A stretch of DNA of 64,000 nt from Ceratodon purpureus (taxonomy: Eukaryota; Streptophyta; Bryopsida; Pseudoditrichales; Ditrichaceae): positions 1,399,088-1,463,087 of the forward strand of contig CM026428.1 of NCBI GenBank assembly GCA_014871385.1. The letters run 5' to 3'. The first letter of the stretch is position 1; each line of letters opens with the position of its first letter. The translations under genes were made by a program, and so were the position numbers. Positions 44,961 through 58,185 of this stretch are shown here, in pieces. The notes beneath the pieces were generated by a model, which was given only the letters and a program-made list of their open reading frames with translations, did not search any database and was not told the DNA's origin.

Positions 44961-45858
44961 CTCGACCAATCACAGTGTCGCATTCCCGATCACGCCCTGA
45001 TTTTTCGGAGTCACATGTTGAGAAAACCTGATTATTGTAAGAATTTATTTTGAAAACGTCAACCCAGTTATGATAAAGGGTCTCGGGCGTTTGGTGGCGC
45101 TTGATCGGGCGCATAACCTCACTACGAAGAAGGAGAGTGCACAATCTAGTCTCATGAGCTAACTCCGCTGAGTAACCACCTCCACCAGCGTCCATCTTCA
45201 AAAGTCGCAGAAGCACGCCACAGCTCCAAAGATTCTAGTGACTAGCTTCCTTGGAGTAGCACCCAACACCACATGAACAAAGATCAAACGAAGTACAGCA
45301 AGAAGAGACTGCATCCACGCTCCATGTGGAGGCGCCGTGCGGCTGCCTAAACGAGAGTGACCTCCTCCACGCACTCCGTCGCTTGAGCAAGGATCCGTCC
45401 TCCGAGACTCGATGAGACTCAACACAACTGCTGAGCGTGCTGCTAACATAACTGGCCGTGAAATGCACTACTTCTAGTTATAGGAATCAAACTGTAATTT
45501 TAGACCTTGCATCAACAAGAGCAGGAAGGAAGTTGTACCACAAATAGAGTCAGCTATCAACTACCTAAGAAGCCGTAAAACTAGACCTTTAGCTACAAAG
45601 AGGAACATGATTAAAAGAGGAACACCCCATGTTGGAGTTGAGTGTGGCCGTTGGAGTGGAGCAGGTCGCCCCTGTTGGGTGGAGGTGCAACCCTCCCCCC
45701 ACGAGGGAGAGCCGAAGCCTTCTATCCACCAACGCGAGAGAGAGGCTAGTTTAGTACTTAGATACGATTACATTAAGATTGCAAACGTCGAAACGTGTGA
45801 AACTTAGCGCATTCAAGAATTTGCTTGAAAAAACTCTAACGGGTTGAGGGCCTATTAC

Positions 45859-45931
45859 CGCCGACCGTGGGACTCGAACCCACGACCACGTGGTTAAAAG
45901 CCACGCGCTCTACCAACTGAGCTAGGTCGGC
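45859..45931 (-). tRNA. tRNA-Lys(UUU), array copy 6
   Basis: Identical cloverleaf and terminator. The unit is truncated 135 bp beyond the tRNA's 5' end, so any far-upstream control sequence is missing in this copy. Confidence 0.97.
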
Positions 45932-46374
45932 CTCGACCAATCACAGTGTCGCATTCCCGATCACGCCCTGATTTTTCGGAGTCACATGTTGAGAAAACCT
46001 GATTATTGTAAGAATTTATTTTGAAAACGTCAACCCAGTTATGATAAAGGGTCTCGGGCGTTTGGTGCTGGTTATGTTGACCTCTAATTATCAGTAGCCA
46101 CTGTGACGCGGCTATCTCACTCTAGTCCACAGTCTCTTGCCCCCCTCGTAGCCTCAAAGCCGTCACTTTTGCCCAAAAGAGCTTATCTATCAGCGATACA
46201 CATTTAGACTCTCCCATCTTCATCCTCTTGTGACAATGACGGTTTTATGCTCGAGGACGATGTTGGCAGCCCAGGCACTGGTTCCATTGATCCGAGCTCC
46301 GGAGCCTGGTCGTGATGGTTGGAGCTCCGATTTTACACTGCGTTGTTCTTTGATCAGTGCGTTGTGTTGTGCAG

Positions 46375-46545
46375 ATGGCGATTCGGAGGAGCAACAGGAT
46401 CGCCATCGGGCTCGGGGTCGTCGGCGCGATGTTCACGCTGCTGGCGTACGAGCAGACGCTCATGAGCAGCATGCAAAGCACACTGCTGGGCTTCTTCATC
46501 CTGCTCATCGCTTTGGTCATCAAGGAGCTCGACTTGATGCCTTGA
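46375..46545 (+). CDS. Small two-helix membrane protein, 56 residues
   Basis: The frame starts MAIRRSNRIA. Two hydrophobic segments are visible: about residues 11-30 (GLGVVGAMFTLLAYEQTLM) and 36-52 (LLGFFILLIALVIKELDLM). The basic N-terminus suggests a cytosolic or matrix-side start. The base pair before the ATG is preceded by gttgtgttgtgcag, a good splice acceptor, so a 5' UTR intron is likely, as is common in small plant genes. The family is not recognised with certainty. The even hydrophobic pattern and good codon use make it more than a chance frame. It lies 309 bp right of the tRNA array. Confidence 0.65.
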   Translation: MAIRRSNRIAIGLGVVGAMFTLLAYEQTLMSSMQSTLLGFFILLIALVIKELDLMP

Positions 46546-48362
46546 TGGCCAGGAGGAGTGCAGTGGCGGCGGACCCACTGCGTCGGATTCGAGATCGGAT
46601 TTTATTTGAATGGAGCTTAGATTTGTGGATCGCCTCCGACCTCGCCTGGTAGGTGTGTTGGTTTTGGAGCTTGCCGGATCTTGCCCTGTTCTGAGGAGAA
46701 ATGTGGTCATAGAACTGCTCATTTCCGGAGATTTGTGTACCTCACGGAATAGTTGTGAGACTATTCTACTTCCTCTGTTTTAATTTGAGGTGTTTAGATC
46801 TGGCCAGAAGGTGCATTGCGGGGACGGTGTTTGCTTCGCTTCTAGATTTAGCATTGTAACATTATTTCTCGAAAGAGTTTAATACACACGGTTCTGGATT
46901 ATTTGAAATGCAGGGAACCTGCTATAAGCTGCATTTTCCCTGTTTACGCGTTCGTGTTATAGTCTTGGCGGTTCCTGTCTTGAACTGAAATATCTGTACG
47001 AGTCCGTAGACGCGAATCCTCATTCACGAAAATAGGTTCAACAACCAAGCCCACCCGAAATGTGAGTGGAAAACAGAGTCGTGACCTAATTCGAAAGGAA
47101 ATTGACTAGCAGCTGTGAAGGTATCTACTGTAGGTGCTGAACTTACAAAGCCAACTCGTAACCGAGCAATCATGCACACCATACATTTCCTTCATGCTAT
47201 TTAAGTGTAGGTCTAGTGCTCAAGAGAGGCATGAAAATATTGTGCGATCAACTCTACCGAAAAATCACATGTATTAATACATGAAGACACCAGATCCAGA
47301 GGACAAGCTTCCGTTCCTCAAGCCGCTTAAGTCCTCAAGAATTTCCAGAGCGCTCTCCTGCCTGGCAGACGTTCACTTCGATAGCAAATTCTAACACTAG
47401 TCCACATCTTCCCTTCTCTGTTCTATTTTTAATTTGAGGGAGCTGCTGGTTTGGAAAACTTTGATTTCAGATGGTTCGCCTAGTCACCATTGACAATCAG
47501 AGGATGGTGTATAATTTGACAAGAAAAGACTCCCTAGGTGATATATTACCTGGGCGGATTTCGAGTACTGAATAGACACCACTGAAGGAGATACGAGGAA
47601 AGCAGCCAAAACATGGATTAAATGCGGCACTCAGAGGACTCTCTTCAAGCGCATAGAGAATTAGTAACTCAGCAATGTGGTAACATATTTAGTGTTTGTG
47701 TTGAGTGGTAAGAGTATGTATGATCCAGCGACGGCCTGCATGATTAATTGCCTGACAGGATATTGAACACATCAAGTGTGTAAGCTGAAGAGAGCTTTGT
47801 TTAGTACGAGAGTCACATAGCAGCATTGGTATTGGCAAAGACACTTCTGTTTTATTTAGCAAACTCGAGTGCTCCGCGTTCTGTGAAAGACACCTCCTCC
47901 TCACATGGATCACCATAGTCATCACAAGTATATTACAGCTCAATTCTAGCATATCTGCCAATGGTCACCCATTGTGTGTACTTCTCTAGGCAAATGGAAC
48001 TGTTACAGCTCTTGCGACTTACGCAGTCACTGTGATCAAAACCGTACATGTAAGTGCTGAGCAATCACTTTAAAGGGTTTATCAAACTAATGTTCTAAAT
48101 CTATGTCTCATTTTCACTTGAACACTGCACTCAGCTTATCACCGTGCCAAACCAGCCTGAAACGTCCATTCAAAAAGATGGAACACTCAGACCAAACATG
48201 ACATATTTCTTACAATAGTGAACTTCATTTATAAATGTTTCAAAAAAGTCTTGACATATGTATATCCATAACAACTGTTCAATTAACTGTACATTACATG
48301 AACCCTACGTTTTTATCTTGTCTACCTTGACGTACTGAAGGAAAACAAATAGGAGTAACATA
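46546..48362. other. Intergenic region without supported genes
   Basis: It holds the likely 3' UTR of the small membrane protein gene at its left and the carboxypeptidase 3' UTR at its right. I see no coding, RNA or repeat feature that I can support. Confidence 0.6.
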
Positions 48363-51300
48363 TTAAGCTAATTTCGTGAACGCGTCTCGTTTGTTCGGGA
48401 TCTCCTTGATGATGGTCACATCAGAGAGATTGTCCCCAAGAGACTTTCCTCTTGTCCAGCGGTAGAGCATTTCGAGGGAATTCTTGGGTTGATCCATTGG
48501 AACCATATGGCCAGCATCGTGCACCTGTTATTGCAGACCAACCAAGCAGATGAGAAGGTGTAGATTGTGGAAATTGCATGCAAGAAAGCATTTCTTTATA
48601 TGTTCTGAACAACAAAGTATTTCCAAACAAGCCTACAAAGCGAAGCCTGAAATGTATGTTAACGAGACACACGAATATTACCTTCACAAATTGCAGAGGT
48701 CCATAGCCTGTTGTAAGACCAGCTTCTTCACCGTCAACTTCAAACTTTTTCCAGTCAGCTTTGGCATACTCAATCTGGCCTGACCAGTCCATTGCAGTTA
48801 CCCACCTAGAATTTCCTGAAATCGATAAAATGTGAACATGCTGAGAATTAGGCAATCGGGACTAGTCACTGAATAGGCGGTTCCGTCTTATGACGACTCC
48901 CAAGGTCATTCACCATTGAAAAAATCCGTAACTTGACCTCGAAAAGACAAAAAATCTGCTCAAGATTTCATGCGAGTGTCATGATGAATTGACATATTCA
49001 AGAACTTTGGACAAGGTTTGGAAGGACTAACCTAACCAGTTACAGATCAGGTCGTACTCTCCAGCATAGACAAGAAGCTCAATCCCATCCTCCAAAAGCT
49101 CCGGAATTCCCTTCTCAAGATTCTTCATCCAGTCAACAATCATGGCTTCGTATACCAAAGGACTGCATGACACAAACTTTCGGTCCCCGACACCTAATGC
49201 GTCTCTTGTGGTCGAGTTGTTCAAGAAGGTGTCCAGATTTGAGAAGTCGTAGCAAAGATCACCTTGGCACTCCTTTCTCACATCATAGTACTGGAGAAAC
49301 AACGCATGAACATGAGACTTCCCAACGTACTTCTCAGATTTTATATGTTTTCACTCCACATCACTTACAATCCGATCAGTTTGACAAGTGAAAGATGTGT
49401 CAGAGGCAAATTTTAGTTACATCAGAAATTGGTCAATGCTATACTTTCGATACAATGGCATATAAAAACCCACGAGAACACAGGTAAGTTAAGAATTTCA
49501 TACTACCATACATTCGACACTAAAACTCTATGCTAGTAGCTTGAGGAAATGACAGAGGCTTACATTGATATTTCCAGCAATTGCCAAGATGGAATTGAAG
49601 ATGCTTTGACAGACTAGGTAAGCTGCAATGCAAGTGACTGTACCCTTCGGACCTGCACATCAAGAAACGTTTGATAACCAAGTCAACCTCGCATTGTCCG
49701 AAGCATGAGGATCAACGCCCACAACACCCTTAGATATTGCTTAGGAAAGAGCAGATAAGGAGTTGAACGACACGTTTCTGCAGGATGACTGCACATAATG
49801 ACTACGTGCAACATTGTAGTGGGCCTTACCACAGAGTTTGATTGATGTGGCACAAGCTGGGAACAATTTACTCAATCTATTGTGATCATATTCACTGATA
49901 AGCTTCATGTCGAGGGCATAGTCAGCGTATGCTTCGTATTGGATATCAGGTTGGGTTAGACCATTTCCAATGGCAAAGCCCTGCACGAAGACGGTGTAAA
50001 AAACATTTAGAAATCACACAGAACAGATACTGTTACCAAGGGGCTGGGCGGCGTAATAACACTGAAACAGCTATTTGGAAGATTTTCGGCCCACAAACGC
50101 AGAAGCAACCGTGAGTAATTAGCACCTTCAAATTAATGGGAACTCCCTCTTTGTTCTTCAATGCCTTGTGGAGGCGTCCAGCAACAGCTGGAACGTAATG
50201 GCCCGCGTACGATTCGCCAGTGACAAAAAACTTGTTCTTCGCATACTCGGGATGTGCTTCAAAGAATGCCTGTCACCAAATATACACTTTAATATCTAAG
50301 AACCTCAGAGTTAAATTCGAGTTCACTCTAGGATTCAACCTGATAAACTTTTTGCAAAGCCAAACTTCCACTCGTCAGATGTACCCAAAAAAACACATAA
50401 TACGATGCAAAGAACACTACAACTTCAGATGATATTTCACAGCGAGAGACTCAAACCTGAAAGAAGTCGTACATATCTTCACCCACTCCCTCTTCGTCGT
50501 GACGAATATCACGTACATCAGTACTGTAACTAAAGCCCGTCCCAATAGGCTGATCCACAAAGATAATGCTAGAAACCTGTTCAACAACTGTTTGGTAAGA
50601 ATTGTGCTCCAACCAATCGAGTAGAGAAACAAATGCTCTAAAAAATAAGAGCCTCCGTGATCCCTCGTTGAACACCAACATTAATACACATGTGCCACCA
50701 GAATATATACCTTATCCCATCCATAATCGTTCCAGACAAGGCTCATGTCATCATTAATCTTGAATGGTCCATTCTCGTAAAACAATGCAAGTTCGCTTGC
50801 ACAGCCTGGACCGCCAGTCATCCACAACACCACAGGATCGTCCGTCTTGTTCCCTCGTGACTCAAAGAAGAAGTAAAACATGCTGCAAAATCACAAAACA
50901 AACACGGACTCAATATCTACAGCTCATTCATGTCAGTTCCTAACTCTTTCCACAAGCTGAACTCGAGTTAGTCAGTAATTACAAGTCCAGAACCTACACA
51001 TGAAAAGAAGATGCGTCCACAACTCAACACACTCCCTCCTACGTTCTACATTGCCAAAACACAGCTCACAGGAAATGCACACTCGTGATAATAATAATGC
51101 CACACTGGCTACCTCAAACAAAACCATAAGGAACGTTGCAGTGACACAATACGTTACTACGACAATCAACATCAAGAAAATAATCAGAATAACAACATGA
51201 ATCAAAAAAACAAATCCTAATTATAACCCTTCACAATCAACCAAACTGTTCATACCATCGGTAAATCTAAATGGACGCCGCAAACAATTGATCAATTCAA

Positions 51301-51793
51301 CAACATCGAACCCAGTTTATAAAAGAACACCACAGCACTCCAACCATAACACAGAACAAAATTCAAAGCTGCCAATCAAGGGCAGGTTAAAAGAGAGTAC
51401 AGCATTCGGGCATTCAGAAAAAGAAACCCAAGATCAGTACAACACACAAAAGTACTCAAGACCACGGGCGAGGTGGCCTTACTTAGCAGCATGCGTCCTG
51501 GCGAGCTTGAAGTAGCCAGCATACTGTCCGAGCTCCTCGGTACTGATCCCGGCATCGCCCTTCACGTCCAAATTGATCTTCCGCTCCTGCAGTCGCGGCC
51601 CATTCAGAAACCCATCGTCATTAGCCCCATCCAACACCCCCGGCACGAGGTTCAACGCCTTGATGAGCCGCTCCGCTTGGCCCTGCGGGAAGCGAGCGCT
51701 CGTCGGAGACTCCGGCACCACTCGGCCAGCAGAAGCGACGCAACAAAGCGACAAACAGAGCACAACGCTCACGAGCTTCGCCATGGATCCCAT
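48363..51793 (-). CDS. Serine carboxypeptidase-like protein (peptidase family S10), nine exons
   Basis: Exons (minus): 51793-51483, 50882-50711, 50576-50457, 50269-50126, 49980-49830, 49652-49564, 49290-49032, 48815-48682 and 48524-48363; all phases agree (513 residues). It starts MGSMAKLV and has a signal peptide (LVSVVLCLSLCCVASA), so the enzyme should enter the secretory path to vacuole or apoplast. Family landmarks in order: LWMTGGPGCAS (oxyanion region), FVDQPIGTGFSYS, the catalytic Ser in GESYAGHYVPA, the catalytic Asp in GEYDLICNW and the catalytic His in HDAGHMVPMDQP. The triad is complete, so it should be active as a peptidase or an acyltransferase of the same fold. It resembles the carboxypeptidase-III-like branch in having FYFFFESRG and IGNGLTQP. 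A nearby second ATG (51784) could also start it. Confidence 0.95.
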
Positions 51794-54051
51794 GTTAACC
51801 CAGAACCCACTTCGAATTCTTTAAGAGCTCCTCCGCAACTCACAAACCATGCCCCGAATCACGAACCCAACTCCCGAATTGCGATCAAAACCACAACCCC
51901 GGCGAGGAAAAGGCGATCCACCGCTACTGCTGAAATCCCCAATCTCAACGGAATTTATACGCTAAACCCTCCTCCGAAGCGATTATCCACATGCGGACAC
52001 GCCTGCTGCGATCGACGTGATCCCTGCCGCTTTACGTATTGCTCAAGACAATCCCCGCAATGCCGGCATTGCTCGAATTAGCTCCAAAAACGTCTGCAAA
52101 ATGGCCTAAAATGGCCCTGAACCGGCCCAAAAATGGCTCAAAATGGCTTTAAAATGACCCAAATTCCGAGGCAAAAATTATAGAAAAATTCCAGTGAACA
52201 GTTCCATCCAACGATCACTTGATGAGCTCATCCCAGCGCTCATTCGTAATTGATTTCCACCTGAAATTGCAGCGATCGGCGGCATATTTGCTCATGGCAG
52301 AGCGTGTGTTTCTTAAGGGATGCATGCCCTAAACCGTCACCATACTTCATACCCTGTATCATGTACATCATGTGTACACTTGTTTCATTAATATCTAGAA
52401 GATCGGTGGGAGGTGCCGGTTTCGGGTATAGTGACGGTTTCTGGGATGCGTTTCGCACGGAGATTAGGGCTCGTAATCAGCGGATTAGGGGCAAGGGAGG
52501 GAGTTATGGAATGTGATTCCAAGGCCGGCGTTATCTGCCACTTATGTACATTTTAGTTTCTCAGCTTGCAGTATGTGCAAAAAAGGAAGATAGCTCAAGT
52601 CAAGGAATTGTCAAGATTCACAGTGTACCGGTGTTAGGGTACTTGTGATCTTGAGTACAGGAACGTGGGAACGTTGACAGGAATTCACGCATCCCCTTCT
52701 GACAGGTGGACATGCCGACGTAGCGCGTTCCCGGAGCTTACTTAGTAGGCGGGAACCGAGAACTTTGGGAACTATGACCATGGGCGATATGTTTGTTGTA
52801 TTCAAGGTTCGGGAAGTTTCAGAAGTTATCCAGTTATTATCCTTTTTTAATAAGATTATCTGGTAATTTATATATGATATCTATCTGATATTTAAATGAT
52901 ATTCATGTGATATTTAGGTTATATTTAGTTTTTGAGCTAGGAAAATCATAAACCTCCAAAATCAAATTGGTAATTCTGCATTTTCATTCGGCTCACTTAC
53001 AACTATGTGTCGAATTTCCCTAATCATTGGTTCAATTGCATCAGAACCTACACATGGAGCTAATCGTATTTATCGTCACCAAATTGAAGGCCCTCCTAAC
53101 AAGTATGCAAGCATGAAGGCCGGTTAACACCAAAATAGCATTAAATTGAAGCCCAAAGCTATGAAGATTTTTTATTGCTGGATGGCCTTGTTGCTTAGTT
53201 TATGATTTTCGATCTTGAAAACACATTAGGTTGGTGCTTGCATTTTATTTTTTTACTATGGATGGAAAATCAAATTAGGAACCGCTACTAAGTGGATCAT
53301 GTTTTTTTTGGAGTCCAATCCAATAGAAGTGATTGTGTTTTGGTAAGCATTGTGGTAGGGAGTGTATGAATTGGCAGAATATTGAAGTGATGATTCAGAA
53401 TCCAAGTTTTTCAGAGATATCAGGGAGTCGAATGTTAGATTAGGGTGGATACGATGGATAAGGTGATGGCCTCAGTGACACTTGAGTATGTTTCTGTAAA
53501 CGTAGTAGGAGAAGCGGTGGTCCATTGTCGGCGGATTAAGTTCTCATTTCTCGAGTATTATTTTAATCACTAAATTTTGCAATATTTCAAAGAATAGGAA
53601 TCTTATTTACACGTGGCGGGGCAGGAGGAAATTCAAAGGGGAACTGGTTGGTTGGGTTGCAAGGGGGGTGCCACGTGGATGAGCATGTCCTTGGCTCGCA
53701 AGCAAGTCTGCATGGGGAACCGGGAACTTGCGTTCTCACTAGCTCTGCAGATCCGGGGATCAAACCAGTCAATGAATTATTGAAACCCTTCTCAGATACC
53801 TTGTAATCTATACCCTGGAACATATCCTGGATCTCAATAGATCAGGTTCTCAACGGATATTGTTGGAACAGTGTTTGCGATGCATGGAGAGCGTTTTCTA
53901 GGGCATGGGAGGGAGAAGGCGATGGCGATGGCGAGACGAAGAAAAATGCTCGCGACGTCGAAGCAAATGCTGCGAGAGGAGACAATTATGAGGTAGGGCG
54001 CGGGTTTTGATCGCACTCGAGGTCACCCGGATCGTCCTCGTGGTAGGCGCC
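51794..54051. other. Intergenic region between the divergent carboxypeptidase and THOC5 genes
   Basis: No gene that I can support. Local features are repeated aaaatggc words near 52095-52155 and gatat-rich DNA at 52850-52925. Both promoters should lie here because the two genes diverge. Confidence 0.6.
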
Positions 54052-57000
54052 ATGGAGAAGGCGTCGTACGAGGGCGTGGTGAAGATCCGGAGCAGCTTGG
54101 AGGACTTGATGGCGCGCATGCTGGCCTTGAAGCGCGATGGTCAGAACGTCAAGGGCTCCCTGTCGATGCGGGAGATTGTCACCGATGCTTCTGTGCTGTT
54201 CATCGACCTCCGCCGGGTGAGCTCTCAAGTTTGGTTTCAGTTTTGTTGTCATTGGTTTAGATGATTTCATTTAGGTTACCTGTTGTAGCTCAATTTTGCT
54301 GCTGTTGAGGTTGTGTTGGAAGGCTGTGAGGATGAAATTTTGGTTCCGGTTTGGTCTAGCGTTAAAGAGGTTCTGCGACTGCAAGTTTCATGAAATTCAG
54401 ATGCAGTTTGAAGTTCACATGCTGTGAATTCAACGTCAGATGTTTGTTTTTCAAGGAGGAGGTTGGTTTCGGAGGCATCTTGTTAGGTTTTTTAGAGTTA
54501 GGACTGTAGAGTGGAGTTCACATTGTGACGGAAGTGCTTTTCTGGATGCAGGAGAATCGAGAGATTTTGCAAGAGGAAGACAAGATAAAGTTGGAGACGG
54601 AGGCTGCGAAAGCTCCCATTGATCATACGACGTTGCAACTGCATAATTTGCTGTATGAGAAGAATCACTACGTCAAGGCCATCAAGACTTGCAAGGATTT
54701 TAGGTCGAAGTATCCGGACATTGACCTGGTTTCGGAGGAGGTGTTTTTTCAAGATGCGCCGCAAGAGCTTCAGTCTGACCCTACCTTGCGAGATGATCCT
54801 CATAAACTCATGATTCAGCGTCTCAAGTTTGAGCTCCATCAGGTGCGTGCTAATTGAACGTTTTTTGTTATTTAGAATGAGCTTTTTGGAGGAATTGGAG
54901 TGTGTGCAATGAGGAACATCTTACTCTGCTGTCTCAGATTGCTTTTTGCACAAATATGACGCTTGATTCTTTGAAGGGCAGATTGATCAGATTTTGTCTA
55001 TAGAGTCAGAATTGCATTTTCTTCTTGACCTTCACGTGTATGCACCGAAAAAAAAGCGTTCTTAATCCGATATTGCATTGTGACAGCGCAAGGAACTGCT
55101 GAAGCAACGAGAGGTTGTGGAAGCCCGCAAGAAGGTGTTGCAAGAAAGTATTGCCAGTCGGCGAAAGTTCCTTGGCGGTCTGTCTTCCCACCTTAAAACC
55201 CTGAAGAAAGCCACTTTACCTGTTCAGACGCAGTTGAACATCCCACACACGAAGCGGAGCAAACAGGATTCTCTCGCAGAGCTTCTACCTGCTCCGCTGT
55301 ATATTTTTTATACGGAGTTGTTGGCTCACAAGGAGGTCTTCAACGAAGCTGTGGAATTGGAGATCGTCGGAAGTGGAAAGGATGCTCTCACAATGGCGAA
55401 ACAGCTTGCATTGAAGGAAGCAGGTACTGCAGCCTACGATCTTGTTCGGCATAGTTTAAATCTGCAATCTCATATAACACTATTGTACTAGATTGTTCTC
55501 TGGTGTTTTGATTTTTAACTATTTTAATGTACCCTAATATGTAGGTTTCACTTCAAATTATGTTTCGATCGATCGTGTTATACATTTCGTTAGCAACTAG
55601 TGGACAGGGGTGTGTATTCTTCCAATAGCAGTCTCTCACCTAGGATCTTGACAGAGTGTCCATCAATTGATGAGAGTTTGCATTTATTTCATAGATTGAT
55701 GAAGTAGGCGTTCCGAGCAATCACGAGACAGGCGACTGCAAATCTTGCCTTATTTTTGTACTCAATATGACGATGAATTGGATTTCTTCTTAGTACTGTT
55801 TTGCTTCCGTATAGAAGTACGAGGAGATTTGTCTATCGCTTCACCTGGTTGCTTGTTTTTATTATGATGTTTTTCACCTTAATTCCTCTGCGCAGGTAGG
55901 AGGTCGGCAGATAGTGGTGGAGGAAGACGTGACGATGATGAGGAGGACACCCAAAGGCAGCGAAAGCGAGCCAAGAAGCCGCATGACAAGGATGCTCCTG
56001 AGAAGGAAAATTTGTACCAGTCCCACCCTCTAACTGTGTCAGTTCAAATATTCGATGAAAAGCAAAGAGGAAACAAGCTTCTAACTCTGAAGGTTGAGTA
56101 CCTCACGACGCTGGATGTGTTGTGTGTGGGTGAGGAAGGCACTCCTCCTGGAGGTGTCTCTCCTGCTTTCTCGTTGGCCAACTTGTTCCGCAACGACCCG
56201 GGCCTAGAGTTGCCAAGCAAGGTAATGAAACTGATTATTTAGTGCATATTTATGTTAGAGGGTGCTTTTCTGTACCCAGCTTGTGTCATCAAGCCTTGAG
56301 AACCATTTCTTGGTTATATAAAAATATACTGCACTCTAATTCTTTATGAGTTTTTCCTATTTCCAGACATCAAGGCTTCGAGCAGGTCCTGGGTTTGTAT
56401 TTGACGTAAAAAGAACTTTGCGGCCTTATAAGTGGGCTCAACATCTTGGTGGAAAGGACAATCTACCAGTCTCTCCCCCAGTTTTACATGGAAAAGAATC
56501 ACAGGCCACTCAACCACAGCACCGTCTTCAGAGTGTCTTCCAGCATCTTCGAGCTCGAAGAAAAGCGCAGCTTGCATTGAAGTAAGTAATTTTGTATCTT
56601 TGAGAAATAGATAACAACTAAATCTGAACAAAATTCTTAGTGCACCCATCCAAGTTTAAACACTAATATTTTTCAAATAATGTACACATACAAGATTTGC
56701 TCTTAAAACACGAATGCCAGTTTATGAGTTATGCTGAATTATATACATAGTTTCCTGCAGAAGAATTGTCTCATTAAATCGTAATGTATTGTAGGTAATA
56801 CTTAGTCACGAACTCAGTAAAATACCGTAGTGGCTATTGGTTTGTTGCATATTACACTAGTTGGTCGATCATTGACACATTCATCTGACTTTACAAGTAT
56901 TGTCGATGACAGAGACCAGTTGGATTCTCTTGGAAAATTGAGACGTCCTTCTGTCAAATCCGATTCCTCCTTGCCTTGGACTTCCCACAATCCTAAGGCC

Positions 57001-58185
57001 ACTTTGCAAGCTTGGGCTTTGCCCGATAGCAGAAACGGAAAACTCTCTTCCTCACCCACTTCTGGAAGACCAACAAGTGCAAATACGGTGACTGCAGATA
57101 GTGACACTGGAAAAGAAGACGGAGAGCTCCCGTCGACAGGGGCCACTGATATGGATGTCACGATGAACAGCTCTAAGCCTGAAGCGGACACTCCTGAAAT
57201 TAGAAAGGACAGTGCTGGAGGTGCTGAAAGCATGGGTATCGACGGAATGGGACAAGGCAATATCCCATCGCCTGATGGGTCTTCAAAGATGTCAGTTCCA
57301 GCAGATGCTTTAAGCGATGAGGGCGAGATTAGACAACAGGATGCTGAGATGGGAGAAGCTACGGGACACAGTACTGGAGAGGATCATATAGTACAGCTGC
57401 CTGCCCTACCGGGAATTAATGTTCCAGGGCCTCGTTCTTTTAGGGCTGTGCTCCGCAGAGAGAATGCAGGGTCCTCTGGAAAGCAACGCGTCGAATTGGA
57501 AGTACAGGTGAGTATTTAGCCTTTGTGGAGTTACGTGCATGTGACCATATAAAATATGAACCCGTCAATTGGCTTGTGGTGGTGTTATGCTTCCTACAAT
57601 GTTTGTTCTAAAGTTGGTACGGTAATGTCTTCTGCGCATGATTAATGTCTTGCATTGATGAATAATGCTGCGACCTTGTCACCCCTTTCTGCAGGTAGTG
57701 ATTGGTGCCGACTATCCTTCCCGCGCACCTGAGTTCCGGGTGAGGTTAATATCAGGGATACCTGAAAAGAAGCCGCAGCCTGTATCAGATGGGAGCGGAA
57801 GCTCGGCAGTGCAGGCACCGGGTGATGTTCGACTTTTGGAAACAGAGGTAAGATTAAATCTATCCTCCCTCATTTACGAGGTGGAGAATTCTTCATGAAG
57901 TGTACTGACAGTGGATTATGGCAAACAGTGAATTCTGTCAAATAGAACTTGTCATAAAGGGTGATTGTTTTCCATTTCTTAGGCGTAGTTTCTTTTATTA
58001 TGTTGCTGTGCTCTCTATGACTCTCTATTAGTTTCTTTAAACTTGTTTTTGTTTCAATACTTAAGCTGAATTGTTGGTGGTCGCAGGTGAATAACACCGT
58101 ACCTAAGAAACTACCAGCAAGGGAACGCAACTATGTTTTGGCTCATCAAATTTTGGCCCTGATGGTGCAATTTGACAAGTTTTGA
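54052..58185 (+). CDS. THO5: THO complex subunit 5 homologue, eight exons
   Basis: Exons: 54052-54216, 54552-54842, 55087-55423, 55896-56221, 56367-56581, 56898-57507, 57695-57847 and 58087-58185; phases agree (731 residues). The family core is clear: APIDHTTLQLHNLLYEK and HYVKAIKTCKDFRSKYP in exon 2, then FELHQ/RKELLKQRE and LPVQTQLNIPHTKR with LAELLPAPLYIFY in exon 3. An acidic/basic linker (RDDDEEDTQRQRKRAKK) follows, then the C-terminal part with ADYPSRAPEFRVRL, and an end block NYVLAHQILALMVQFD. THOC5 is part of the nuclear THO/TREX complex that couples transcription to mRNA export and, in plants, small-RNA precursor handling. The start is the first ATG giving the family N-terminus. The acceptor of exon 6 (ttacaag) was chosen because it alone keeps phase. 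Confidence 0.93.

Larger units (their letters stand above)
44534..46066. repeat. tRNA-Lys tandem array, rest of unit 4, unit 5 and partial unit 6
   Basis: Unit 4 resumes at 44534, unit 5 (type A) spans 44653-45623, and unit 6 starts at 45624 and ends abruptly at 46066 after 443 bp, where sequence becomes unique. Unit 6 has one private substitution (ccccccacgagg). It ends before the sites that separate type A from type B. Confidence 0.96.

Noticed and set aside
25604..46066. Open frames of 97, 83, 77 and 66 residues repeated in every tRNA unit
   Set aside because: They repeat only because the DNA repeats, overlap each other and the tRNA gene, and show no protein-like features. One even translates the tRNA itself.
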